Origin: Notospermus geniculatus
Taxonomy: Eukaryota > Nemertea > Pilidiophora > Heteronemertea > Lineidae
Assembly: GCA_002633025.1 (NCBI GenBank)
Contig: NMRB01000130.1
Span: forward strand, 123,883-187,882
Direction of reading: 5' to 3'
Length of the DNA: 64,000 nucleotides
Below are positions 33,656-43,374 of the stretch, in pieces (the stretch's first letter is position 1; every line of letters begins with the position of its first letter). The notes under the pieces are model-generated. The model worked only from the letters and a program-made list of their open reading frames with translations. It ran no database searches and had not been told where the DNA came from. The position numbers were made by a program, and so were the translations under genes.

Positions 33656-33927
33656 TACAGTACGTTGCACAATTGACCTCCCAGAATCCGCGTACCTTCC
33701 TCGGAAGTGGCGCGGAAGGTAACCTTCAGTTCATCGCGGATGGTACGGGTACGTCACGCGTCTCTGTTGCGTGACGTCGGGTGAATGACGTTACGTCTTC
33801 ACTACATGCCTTCCATGACGCCGCGCCACATCCTAGGAAGATACGAGGATGGTACGAGAGTGACGCTGCATGTGGTACGCGGGTGGTGCGCGGCGCGGAA
33901 GGGAGGTCAATTGTGCAACGTACTGTA
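33656..33927. mobile_element. Tc1/mariner-type MITE nested in a foldback arm
   Basis: Termini TACAGTACGTTGCACAATTG and its complement ending GTACTGTA, with 27-base perfect inverted ends and TA on each side. CAGT next to a duplicated TA is the classical Tc1/mariner terminus. The interior is GC-rich with GGAAGG and GCGCGGCG palindromic blocks. The intact right arm of the host foldback shows the uninterrupted sequence. Confidence 0.85.
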
Positions 33928-34080
33928 TCTTCAAAAGCAAGATTTATTACGATTATCCGAGGTTTTGTATGCTGACAGCGTAATTTATATGCTGCGAGAG
34001 AAACTGTACAGAACTCGCGAAAGAACCAAGTTAGGATCCAAGTTTCGCATCCAAGTTTAAGATAACAATTTCTCAATTGT

Positions 34081-34093
34081 CCGCTAGATGGCG
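34081..34093 (+). promoter_or_regulatory. CTCF-like motif CCGCTAGATGGCG
   Basis: It fits the CTCF core CCASYAGRKGGC with one mismatch at the third base. It lies at the inner end of the left foldback arm, and the right arm carries a complementary but 5'-decayed version. A motif match only; no binding evidence. Confidence 0.4.
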
Positions 34094-34470
34094 CAACAGT
34101 TGAACCAGCCGAGGCCTTATGTACACTGTAGACTACCCTCGGCCAATGGTAGCCTACCCAATACTCATTATGTTAATGATTAGGCCTCCAATATGATAAC
34201 AGAATCAGCTGAAGCGCCATCTAGCAAACGATTGAGAAATTGTTATCTTAAACATGGATGCGAAACTTCGATCCTAAACTTGGTTCTTTCGTGAGTTCTG
34301 TCGCAACATATATAAATTACGCGGTCTGCATATAAAACCTCGGATAAACAAAATAAATTTTGCTTTTGAAGATGCTTCCCGCTACTTGTACGCTCTCTGC
34401 ATAGAATTTCTGTGCTAAGAATGAAAAACCTGACACTGATTTTTTTGCGGAAATAACCGCCCATAGGTAT

Positions 34471-34480
34471 GCGCATGCGC
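34471..34480. promoter_or_regulatory. NRF1-type palindrome GCGCATGCGC
   Basis: A perfect match to the NRF1 consensus core, at the outer edge of the right foldback arm. The left arm has lost it (GCGCATTGG). Confidence 0.35.
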
Positions 34481-34562
34481 ACTGCAAACAATGGGCACAG
34501 GGGACGGGTATTTGACCAACCTCGTACCGACGAAATCATCTTGGTCAGTGGGACCAAGGTTT

Positions 34563-34944
34563 AAAAAGGTAGGTTTCTGATTAAAACTAGGTTTTTGTCA
34601 AAAACCTACTTTTTATGGCATAAAACTTAGTTTTAGTCAAAAAACTTGGTTTTTTGACTGATAAACTTAGTTTTATGGAATAACTGGACATTTCAGTGCA
34701 GAAACTTACATTTTTGTCGATAGAATGGGGGTTGTTTGGCATAAAACCAGGTTTTTTGTCATAAAATATAGTTTTTTTACAAAAACTAAGTTTTTTGACA
34801 AAAACCTATATTTTATGAAGCATAAAACTAAGTTTTCTTCTATAAAACTTGGTTTTAGACAAAAACTAGGTTTTTTGCTCAAAAAACTTAGTTTTTGTCA
34901 AATATTTTGTCCACAAAAACTAAGTTTTATGAGCAAAAAACTAG
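34563..34944. repeat. Array of palindromic AAACTTAGTTTT units
   Basis: More than fifteen units of AAAAACT(A/T)(A/G)GTTTT and AAAACCTAGGTTTT, each self-complementary, joined by TTGTC, ATGG or GAC spacers at irregular 13-30 base intervals. The whole block could fold as many small hairpins. A 92-codon frame through it is low complexity. Confidence 0.85.
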
Positions 34945-35047
34945 GTAACGAAACTTTTTGTTCCATTCGTATGTGGACACTGACAGAAAAAAAATTAGTT
35001 TGACATTTTCAAACTGTTCGAGGTAATTTTTAGCTCACCAGTGGTGA
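34945..35047 (+). repeat. 103-bp direct repeat, right copy
   Basis: Partner of 33308-33410; here the sequence continues into a full GCTCACC repeat. The 1.53 kb between the copies holds the foldback and the palindromic array. Confidence 0.9.
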
Positions 35048-35827
35048 GCTCTTACGATGGTGCAGCGTCCGTCGTCCGTTAGCAGGTCACGTTTCGTAAC
35101 CGCTGGGGCTATTGATCTGAAACTTGGTACATATATGCCGCTAGGTCAGACGTCCTATGACACCAAGTTTCGGTCCGATTCGATTCTTGACTTGGCCACC
35201 AGGTGGCTAAAACCAAAAATACAAAAAGTGCAATAACTGCTGAACTAACGACTGTATCGTCTCCAAATGTTTATCATAGGTGTATCTAATGGGGATACAA
35301 AACATTTATAACGGGTTTTGGATTTGACGTACTTTTCAAGGTCACGTAGGTCAAAGTTCGAAGTTTTGCCATTTGGTGGCATGTTTCGTAACTGCTTGGG
35401 CTATTGACCTGAAACTTGGTACATATACAGCCCTTTGTCAGTTGACCCGTGACACCAAGTTTTGGTCCGATTTGATTCTTAGCTTGGCCACCAGGTGGCA
35501 AAAATGAAAACTCAAATTCCAATAATTCCTAAACGAATGTCTGGATCGTCTCCAGATTTTCATCATCGGTGCATCTAATGAGGATACATGTAACGGGTTT
35601 TTGATTTGACCTACTTTTCAAGGCCACAGAGGTCAAAGTTCAAAATTGTGTCATTTGGTGCCACGTTTTGCAGATATTTGACCTAATACTTTCTGACTTA
35701 GTGTGACCAGGTATCTGGGTACCCTCTGTAGGCCTACCTCGAACTCAAGGCTTTCGATTTAACATTTGTCATTTTTTCTTCTGGTACATTCACACAGGTG
35801 AGCACATGCTCCATGGACCATTTCATT
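35027..35827 (+). repeat. GCTCACC repeat, copy 5 (full length)
   Basis: From TTTTTAGCTCACCAGTGGTG to the terminus GGTGAGCACATGCTCCATGG. Two long monomers with CCACCAGGTGGC at 35196 and 35488 and direct-repeat AGGTCA blocks at 35336-35353 and 35618-35635. The monomer order matches copy 4. Confidence 0.9.
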
Positions 35828-36767
35828 TGAATACAAATCAAGAGTTTATTCAAAATGCAAATTTTTTGCTGTTCAAACATTCTGTCCTGCCAGCTGTCCG
35901 CAACTTTTCATATTTTTTTGACTGGCGAAAATAATTGAAATCACGAAAGGCAAATGATTATTCTCCACAAGATGTGCCGTGGTGTCGTTTCAGCGATACA
36001 TTGTGAAAAAAATATACCCTGAAGATCCACTCCTGCAGTCTCATCACACTGTGGAACCAATAATTTTGTTTTCTAGGTTGTCAGTTTTCGTATTCGTGTA
36101 CATGTATGTAACGTGACCTCTCTAAGCAATTCATATGACTGTGAATGTAGTGGTGTTACCGCCAAGCCCTCGTGCAGCTATACGGGATAGATCCATGGTC
36201 TGTAATGAGACAATCTCCCTGTCCAGGTGGAAAGGTTCACGGTGTCCCCGTTTCTCAGTGTACTTTCCTCTTGTGTGGGGGACACTCTGGAATGAAAGTG
36301 ACAGATTTCGCTGCCTGCCTGTAATGGAAGGTCATGAATTCTCTCCAGTTGTCTACATGTAAGCTTATTGTATTGGAATCACAGAGATACATGTATGGGG
36401 AAGACTAAAACACTTTACCTGTGAGAAAGGGGACTGAGTTTTGCCCTCCCCCTCCCCTGAAAACTACTCCATCGTCGTTAGTAGAGAATTCTGAACAAGC
36501 CAGCCGTGGACGTGACAGAGTAACGTGCTGGGAAAGCCAACACTCAACGAGGTGTATCATTAAGGGATGAAATAGGAACTACCAGTTTTGTTATAAAAGG
36601 CTCCTCTTATCCGGTAAAGCGCGCATTAATTGTATGGATGTATACATGTATACTACTATAAGTCTTGAAGCTGAGTCTGTTGTGTTATCCTTGACATGCT
36701 TGACGCATATCTCTGTACTGCACGTCATTATCAGCATTTCAATTTTTGTCCAGGTGTAATGTATGAG
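35828..36767. other. Unassigned sequence
   Basis: A 75-codon frame at 36135-36362 has no motif. Several TACATGTA palindromes (36098, 36354, 36385, 36639). Confidence 0.25.
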
Positions 36768-36913
36768 AATGCCCCCCGTATGACAATGCCCGCTTTATTG
36801 TGTGGCGGACACTCAAATACAGAAAGACATGTTGATCAGTGCCTCCCCCATTGTCACATCGCGGCTTATTCCGTCAATCTTTTGTTGGGGGGGCATTGGC
36901 ATACGGGGGGCAG
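36768..36913. mobile_element. Hairpin with TGCCCCCCGTATG ends
   Basis: AATGCCCCCCGTATGACAATG at the left pairs with CATTGGCATACGGGGGGCA at the right. The middle is unpaired. The 113-codon frame spanning it is not a gene. Confidence 0.6.
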
Positions 36914-38372
36914 TGAAAAACATTACACCGGCATGCGAGGGGTTTTCTTGTACCCCATTCTTATACTACGCGTTGTTCATCTGGCCATAGGTGGCCAATT
37001 AGCAGGAACACCTTGGAGAAGCTCTCTCATTTCTTGAAAAATAATTGTAAAATCACTCCTAATCTCATAACAAAGTTCACTTGTACACTTACTGAACCTG
37101 CGGGCAGAGCTTGTTATCCTAAAAATACGTACTGAGAATGAAGAAGTTTCACCAATATGCAGGTGTTATCCATCAAAAAAAACATGAGTCGTTTAGTTGA
37201 CTAATTTGTTTCAGTCTGAAAACACTTCTCGAATCTACTCCCTTAAGACTGACTTGGATTAAGGTATTCGTTCATGATAAACTGCTTGTTTCATTAAGCG
37301 AGATGCCCAAAGGTATTTCTCCATTCACGGTTGCAATTCTATTCGACCGTGCTGAATACTACGCTTCGTATACGAGCCATGATCTTTTGTATGCTGTATG
37401 CTCATGAAGTTGAAATCGAGTTGAATTCTGATCAGCCTAACTTCGTGGCTTTTCACGAACCGAAATACGTGTCTTCTGACGGGTGTTATGTACATTTAGA
37501 CTACTGTTAGTTCAGTTGATTGGGCTGCAGTGAAAAATTGAGTGGAGACTCCAACCTTCGACCTCAACCAATCAGCAATGCTGTAACAAACAGGGTAAAA
37601 TTACAGCGACCAATCACGTTGTCTAAGATTTCGAAAGGACCAATCAGAGCGTTATTCATCGGGTTGTTTCATTATGGCTTGTGAATGGAGTGCTGTTGAT
37701 GCCATCCTAACACGTTAGACATCTCCACTTGCAGAATTGCCCAAGAGTTGTTTTTCTCTCAGATTCCTCTCTGAAACATTTTCAGAAAAGCTGCAGTTGA
37801 ACGATTTGTTGTCTTAATAATGCAGGATGGTCTTCATTGAATCCTGAGCACTCTCAGCGCGATGTTTTGTTTGTCTTAGGCCACTTACCACCGACCGCAG
37901 AGTGTTTAAAATTCTTGAGCAATGTTGTCTTGTGTATCTTAAATAGGTTTTGGCTATTTCGTAGGAAAACATACACACCACCGTGTCTTCATCTGCAAAA
38001 AAATCTCCACGTATTCCATAGCTGAAACACAGAATGTAAAATTTTGCTCAAAGCTACGAAGATGTGGGGCATATTAACATGGTATGCGCACAACTCTTTC
38101 AGGCTTTTTCACGTCTCTTCTTTGATTACAAACCTAATCCGTAAAATACATGAGTGCAATTTAATCCAACCCCGCAAACCCCGTGTTACAACTCACACTG
38201 TTCAGGCCAAGTGAAGGAATTTCCTATGTTGAGTCAGGTGTTGGCTCTCAGTCTCAACGCTTCCGATATACATGTATGTCTGCTGTTTTCCGCCTGTGGT
38301 AGTTTAATCAAAGGCATGGGGGAATGTGGAGTTCTTCTAATCACCGATGTCTTGAGTTTTCAATCCCGGTCT
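36914..38372. other. Unassigned sequence
   Basis: Nothing recognised beyond short motif-free frames. Confidence 0.2.
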
Positions 38373-38547
38373 GTGTACATTGGCAAGACATTTTTCCAAC
38401 ATTTAGAGTAAGAACTTACAGGGGAGAAGAATTATCCCAACATGTTGTTCAATTAATGTTGCTGTAATTTGTTGGCCAGCACAGGGTCAAAAGACCTTGT
38501 TGCTCAGGAATGTCGTTCAAGTGTTAGAGAAATGTTGCTAGTGTACA
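38373..38547 (+). mobile_element. AACATT palindromic MITE
   Basis: GTGTACATTGGCAAGACATT at the left, GAAATGTTGCTAGTGTACAA at the right, with CAACATGTTGTTCAATTAATG and GTCAAAAGACCTTGTTGC inside. It directly abuts the 130-bp triplicate. Confidence 0.75.
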
Positions 38548-38550
38548 AGC

Positions 38551-38941
38551 AGCTTTTAACACTTGACACAAGTTTTGGTCAATCAGAGGATGAGGAAAAA
38601 TGATATAACAAACTGCTCCATAAACAACGATAAGTTATTCTTATTGTATTGTACTGTACAAAAATACTTACATGTATTTAGCTTTTAACACTTGACGCAA
38701 GTTTTGATCAATCAGAGGATGAGGAAAAATGAGGTAACAAACTGTTCCATAAACAACGATAAATTATTCTTATTGTATTCTACTGTACAAAAATACTACA
38801 CTACATGTATTTAGCTTTTAACACTTGACACAAGTTTTGATCAATCAGATGAGGAAAAATGAGGTAACAAACTGTTCCATAAACAACGATAAATTATTCT
38901 TATTGTATTGTACTGTACAAAAATACTACACTACATGTATT
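38551..38941 (+). repeat. Three tandem units of about 130 bp
   Basis: AGCTTTTAACACTTGACAC(G/A)AAG begins units at 38551, 38680 and 38813; each ends ATACTACACTACATGTATTT or a close variant. The two later units are more like each other. A 76-codon frame lies across the last unit and has no support. Confidence 0.92.
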
Positions 38942-39420
38942 GTAATCGTTATTGTTCACAGTCAGTTTCTTAACCTCAGTATTAGCAAATATTTTTATTT
39001 CATAATTTATCTATACATAAGTAAATTACAGAAGTGCAAGAGGTGCATTACATGAATGTGTGCAAGTGTTAATGGAACTATTTCAGCAGCAAACGGCTCA
39101 CAAAGTATCCTCAACCAGTGCAAAACACTCCTATTATTTCACATATTTCTTCTTCATTAAGAAAATGATTGTTAGAAAATAAATAGGAAAGACCTTAAAA
39201 TTTCATCAATCTTACAATCTTAAACTTTCATCAAGGCGAAAAACATCCGTAGTAGGACAACCTTTGAATTGTTGTAATACTCAAGCATTTAAGAAAAAAT
39301 TCCCAGTGCTGATAAGTGCGGAAATGTGAATGTAATGATCCTGAATGGTCCAGGCTTATCTATTGGACCTTAGAATGCAAACACAACTCGTGATCTGCAA
39401 ATACCAAAATTGCACTGAGC
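38942..39420. other. Unassigned AT-rich sequence
   Basis: Nothing recognised. Confidence 0.2.
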
Positions 39421-40842
39421 CGTGTGTGGGTGTGTTGATATTGTGGGATAAATTCCACATTTTCTGACCACCTGCATTCTGCTGAACCTTCTTCAAAGTG
39501 TAAAAGGTGAGCAAAGTTTGTAAACGAAAGAAATTTGTATACGGTACAACACGAAAATACACAATGTACGTACAATTAATATGGAGTAAAAGGAAGTTAC
39601 ATGTAAATCACTGCCTAAAGAACATGGCTACAGGCTAAAACCAAAATGCTTGTAAGTAGACGTAGAAGTGCTTTAAAGTACATGTATACAAACAAATTTA
39701 AACTGAAGGTCAAAGAAGGCGAAGACTTCTTTTTCGTCACTTCAGAGCGATGGGGTCAAGGATGGTAGTATGTAAACATTGAAACGTTTTAAATGAAACG
39801 AGCCAAATGAAACGACCCAAAATGTTTCAAAAAATACGAAAAATCATAACAAAAATACCAAAAACCTATATTATTTTACATTGTATGAATAGAGGAATGT
39901 AGATTACCAGATGCCTTCATGATTTTTATTATCATTTTAGCTTTTTCTGCGATTTCTTGGCCAGATTTAGGCTACACTGCGGGGAACGATGTCATATTTT
40001 CCTCTCGCCAACCTCGCACCCTTCATAATGGAATGATCGGAGTACGCTAATTGGTTGGAATGCTCATGGCTTATTATCTATTCATAACTCGCATGCACAT
40101 TGTGTTACAAACTTTGCCCAATATCAAAAACCGTGTGTGGGTGTGTTGATATTGTGGGATAAATTCCACATTTTCTGACCACCTGCATTCTGCTGAACCT
40201 TCTTCAAAGTGTAAAAGGTGAGTAAAGTTTGTAAACGAAAGAAATTTGTATACGGTACAACACGAAAATACACAATTTACGTACAATTAATATGGAGTAA
40301 AAGGAAGTTACATGTAAATCACTGCCTAAAGAACATGGCTACAGGCTAAAACCAAAATGCTTGTAAGTAGACGTAGAAGTGCTTTAAAGTGCATGTATAC
40401 ATGTACAAACGAATTTAAAATGAAGGTCAAAGAAGAAGGCGAAGACTTCTTTTTCGTCACTTCAGAGCGATGGGGTCAAGGATGGTAGTATGTAAACATT
40501 GAAACGTTTCAAAAGAAACGAGCCAAATGAAACGACCCAAAATGTTTCAAAAAATACGAAAAATCATAACAAAAATACCAAAAACCTATATTATTTTACA
40601 TTGTATGAATAGAGGAATGTAGATTACCCGATGCCTTCATGATTTTTATTATCATTTTAGCTTTTTCTGCGATTTCTTGGCCAGATTTAGGCTACACTGC
40701 GGGGAACGATGTCATATTTTCCTCTCGCCAACCTCGCACCCTTCATAATGGAATGATCGAAGTACGCTAATTGGTTGGAATGCTCATGGCTTATTATCTA
40801 TTCATAACTCGCATATACATTGTGTTACAAACTTTGCCCAAT
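39421..40842 (+). repeat. 711-bp tandem duplication
   Basis: Sequence from CGTGTGTGGGTGTGTTG at 39421 repeats from 40132 with very few differences. The duplicated unit contains about 340 bases of flank and the first half of the GGTAGTATG element, so the first unit carries a truncated element and the second an intact one. The reverse frames of 68-71 codons in each unit are identical by duplication, not by coding constraint. Confidence 0.95.
39762..40131 (+). mobile_element. GGTAGTATG element, truncated duplicate
   Basis: It starts GGTAGTATGTAAACATTG as in the full copy at 40484 but stops at the duplication junction. The TIR has changed here from CAAAAGAAACG to TAAATGAAACG. Confidence 0.85.
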
Positions 40843-41242
40843 ATAAAAAAAGACATATTTTGAAGACGTTTTGAGGCCTCACACAAATTCCTCACAGAAA
40901 ATAACCATGGCGAGTGACATATAGAGAAAGTATATGATAAAACGTATTAATAATCGCATGGAGAATTTCTGAAGCGCCGACTTCCATATTTGGGATCGGA
41001 GACCTTGAACATTGAATGAATGGGAAGCATGGTGCCATGTAAACAATAACAACACGTGTGTTTTGAACGGGAGACGTGTGTTTTGAGAGATTTTAATGAT
41101 ATTATGCCATGAAAGTGCCAAAAATGAACTGGAAATAACCAAATTACACAGTTTCTGCCATGCAACTTCAGATTTAGCATGTTTTTTGGGTCGTTTCATC
41201 TGGCCCGTTTCTTTTGAAACGTTTCAATGTTTACATACTACC
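40484..41242. mobile_element. MULE-like 759-bp element with 9-bp target duplication
   Basis: GGTAGTATGTAAACATTGAA opens the element and its complement closes it; the inverted ends agree for about 60 bases with about two mismatches. GTCAAGGAT occurs immediately before (40475-40483) and after (41243-41251), a perfect 9-bp target duplication. This size is typical of Mutator-like (MULE) elements. There is no transposase frame, so it is non-autonomous. Frames of 106 and 77 codons at the right end are not conserved domains. Confidence 0.85.
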
Positions 41243-41251
41243 GTCAAGGAT

Positions 41252-42107
41252 AGGGCTGTGATATGTGCGTTTTGACAGAAGCCATGCTGGTCGACTTGTT
41301 GAAGGTTCTCTTTTTTCCCTTCCTCCAACGAAGATTGAGTACCTGCTCACAGTTATCCAAGTTATCAACTTGATGTGGTTGTAGAATGGTCGAAACATGT
41401 TTGAGGATTGTAATTCTATCGGAATTTGGTGTACAGCACTAACAAAACTCTGTTTTGCCATAAAGGTGTTAATGACAATTCCAATTTGAACATGTGGCGA
41501 AAACAAAAGTAACTTGTAAGATATCCAGGAGTTCCCCCGGTTGTGTAGAAAACATGAACGATCCAAAGTAAGCTGAAACGAACATCACTAATGCTTCACA
41601 CCTGTTTGTCGAGACGTGTTTAACTGAAGGATGTAGGCGGTCGAGAAGCTACCAGCGTGAATTTTTCCAAAGTTGTGCTCAGATATAAGCTCTTTTGTTG
41701 GATTATAGAGCAGTTTTCCAGGACAATGCTTGAAAACATCTGCTAAAGCTACCTAACATGGACTGATTCCAGCAAGCTCTTCCTTCCATAGCACCTTCCA
41801 TCGACCAATGAGATTCGTTCAAGCTGTATCCCATCGACATACATACCCACCACACAAACAAATCCCGATTCACCTTTTATTCGGTTGGCGCCACTGGGTG
41901 ATTTACTGAAATCCCACACTTTGGCTTCAGTTGGATAACAATTGAATAGAATATAACCATGGGACATCCGCTGAAATATACAGCTGTAATGATGTCGAGT
42001 GCCTTCGCATGCAAATAGATAATCAGGGAACGCAACTGCTGAATTCTATTGTAAACATGCCCCAAACAATTTTCCACTCAAATAAAATGAAGAATAATGT
42101 AGTAAGA
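41252..42107. other. Unassigned sequence
   Basis: A 111-codon reverse frame (41231-41566) overlaps the element end and has no known motif. Confidence 0.2.
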
Positions 42108-42149
42108 CCAAAAATAGATAAGGGAGCGAGCTCGCTTATCTGTTTTTGG
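42108..42149. repeat. 42-bp near-perfect palindrome
   Basis: CCAAAAATAGATAAG, GGAGCGAGCTCG, CTTATCTGTTTTTGG form two self-complementary halves with two mismatches and no loop. It could be two transposon ends left joined after an internal deletion. Confidence 0.75.
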
Positions 42150-42505
42150 TAAGACGTAAGAGTGCAGAAGAAGAGTTTTAAAAAGGTTTTAAAATTTTTC
42201 TAAAAAGGTTTAAGTAACGTATAGGACATGAACAAGTAACCTATAAGATATGAAAAAAATCGATCTGTTTATCTACCTATCTGTACCGATATAACTTAAA
42301 GCAAAGCTTTTTTGTTGGTTGGGAAAGATCTATGCAATAGATGTGTGTCTGGTTATGATGTATACGTAAAACGATGGTGACAGAATATGGTATTTTTTAA
42401 CTTTTGAAAGTGAATATTCGTCCGCTTGGCCTGAGGCCTAATTCTCTACATTTTTCACCTCGACCTGAAGGTATTGTGGTTAGAATTCTCCACCTCTCGC
42501 TAAGC

Positions 42506-42680
42506 CAGTTTTTGAGACATCGATGTTTTCCATTTTTATCCGGAAACAGATGATCGTTCTAGAAAACCTATTGTCGGACACCAAGCCGGATGAGATGATG
42601 AAAATACTGAAAGAATTAATCAGTAGATACCTCGATACAAAACTGAAGGGGATTCATGACAAAGTGCGAGGTCATTCCTG
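42506..42680 (+). CDS. Candidate terminal exon, Lys-rich helix
   Basis: An open frame ends at the TGA at 42678-42680. A possible acceptor (TTTTCCATTTTTATCCGGAAACAG) precedes codons for MIVLENLLSDTKPDEMM and KILKELISRYLDTKLKG. The heptad-like spacing and charge suggest an amphipathic helix at a protein C-terminus. No domain name can be given, no polyadenylation signal follows closely, and the preceding exon was not found. The segment is short enough to be chance. Confidence 0.25.
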
Positions 42681-43155
42681 ACCACATGTTGGAATCAAGG
42701 GTGAAAGTAAGTTTGTTCAGAAATGATGTAGTCTATTAAAACCACACTGTATAGTCCTTACGTTCGCCGACGTTAATGTAATGTAGAATGTACTATACCC
42801 TATCTGAATACATTGGAGCTCTGCATGCAGTTTTTTCAATGTATGTAGTATGCTGAAAACAAGGCCTTGATTCTCGGAAGTACATATTAGCAAACATTTT
42901 GGGGACCTTCACAAGGCGATGATACCTCGACCTGTATTCTCTTAAAACGTTTTGAAAATACCGCAAAATTCAGTACAGAGGGCTTTACCGATGGCGTGGA
43001 TATCTATTGCCAGGGGATTTGTTCCTTTGTTGCAACTTCTGAATAGACGTACAGCACTCTCCATGCAAGAGGATTGTAATGTTGACGATCGTAGGTGTCA
43101 ATTGGTGAATGATCCTCAAAGTCATCCAGGGAGCAATCGATGGTGAATTCCTTGA
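42681..43155. other. Unassigned sequence between exon-like frames
   Basis: A 64-codon frame (42952-43146 +) has ordinary composition but no splice or motif support. Confidence 0.2.
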
Positions 43156-43374
43156 ATGATCCTCGCATCTCATGTGGATTCCGATCGATTTTTACCCAAC
43201 GGAACTCGTCTACCCACTGAAGATGCCGAGCGCTTTATCATGGAAACCTATCAACTTTGGATCAAGATATCTAATGAAGAATCATTTCAGATTTGTAACA
43301 TTTTGACATTAATTGAAATTAATTCACAGCCAGATAACTGGATTAGGTATCGCAGGCTGTATGAGGTTATATAA
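43156..43374 (+). CDS. Possible coding fragment, unknown function
   Basis: A 72-codon frame gives a peptide of realistic composition: DSDRFLPNGTRLPTEDAERF, METYQLWIKISNEESFQIC and a final NWIRYRRLYEVI before TAA. An in-frame stop sits directly upstream of the Met codon, so if real it either starts here or is spliced into after 43156. No family recognised, no signal peptide. It may be the end of a decayed gene along with the frame at 42506. Confidence 0.25.
   Translation: MILASHVDSDRFLPNGTRLPTEDAERFIMETYQLWIKISNEESFQICNILTLIEINSQPDNWIRYRRLYEVI

Larger units (their letters stand above)
33549..34485. mobile_element. Foldback element interrupted by a TA/CAGT MITE
   Basis: The left arm (33549-33655 and 33928-34095) and right arm (34211-34485) are complementary over about 270 bases, from ACTGCGCA with GGGCGGTTATTTCCGC to CTAGATGGCGC, around a loop of about 115 bases. 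The left arm alone is broken by a 272-bp insertion. The 104-116-codon frames crossing it are by-products of the arms. Confidence 0.8.

Noticed and set aside
34725-35003. 92-codon Lys/Phe-rich protein
   Set aside because: It is a reading of the palindromic AAACTTAGTTTT array and continues into a duplicated non-coding segment.
36135-36362. LINE or gag-like fragment (FPLVWGTLWNE)
   Set aside because: Only a loose resemblance in a few residues; no flanking domain supports it.
39356-40286. Two paralogous small genes (near-identical reverse frames)
   Set aside because: Identity is explained by the 711-bp tandem duplication, which is just as conserved outside the frames.
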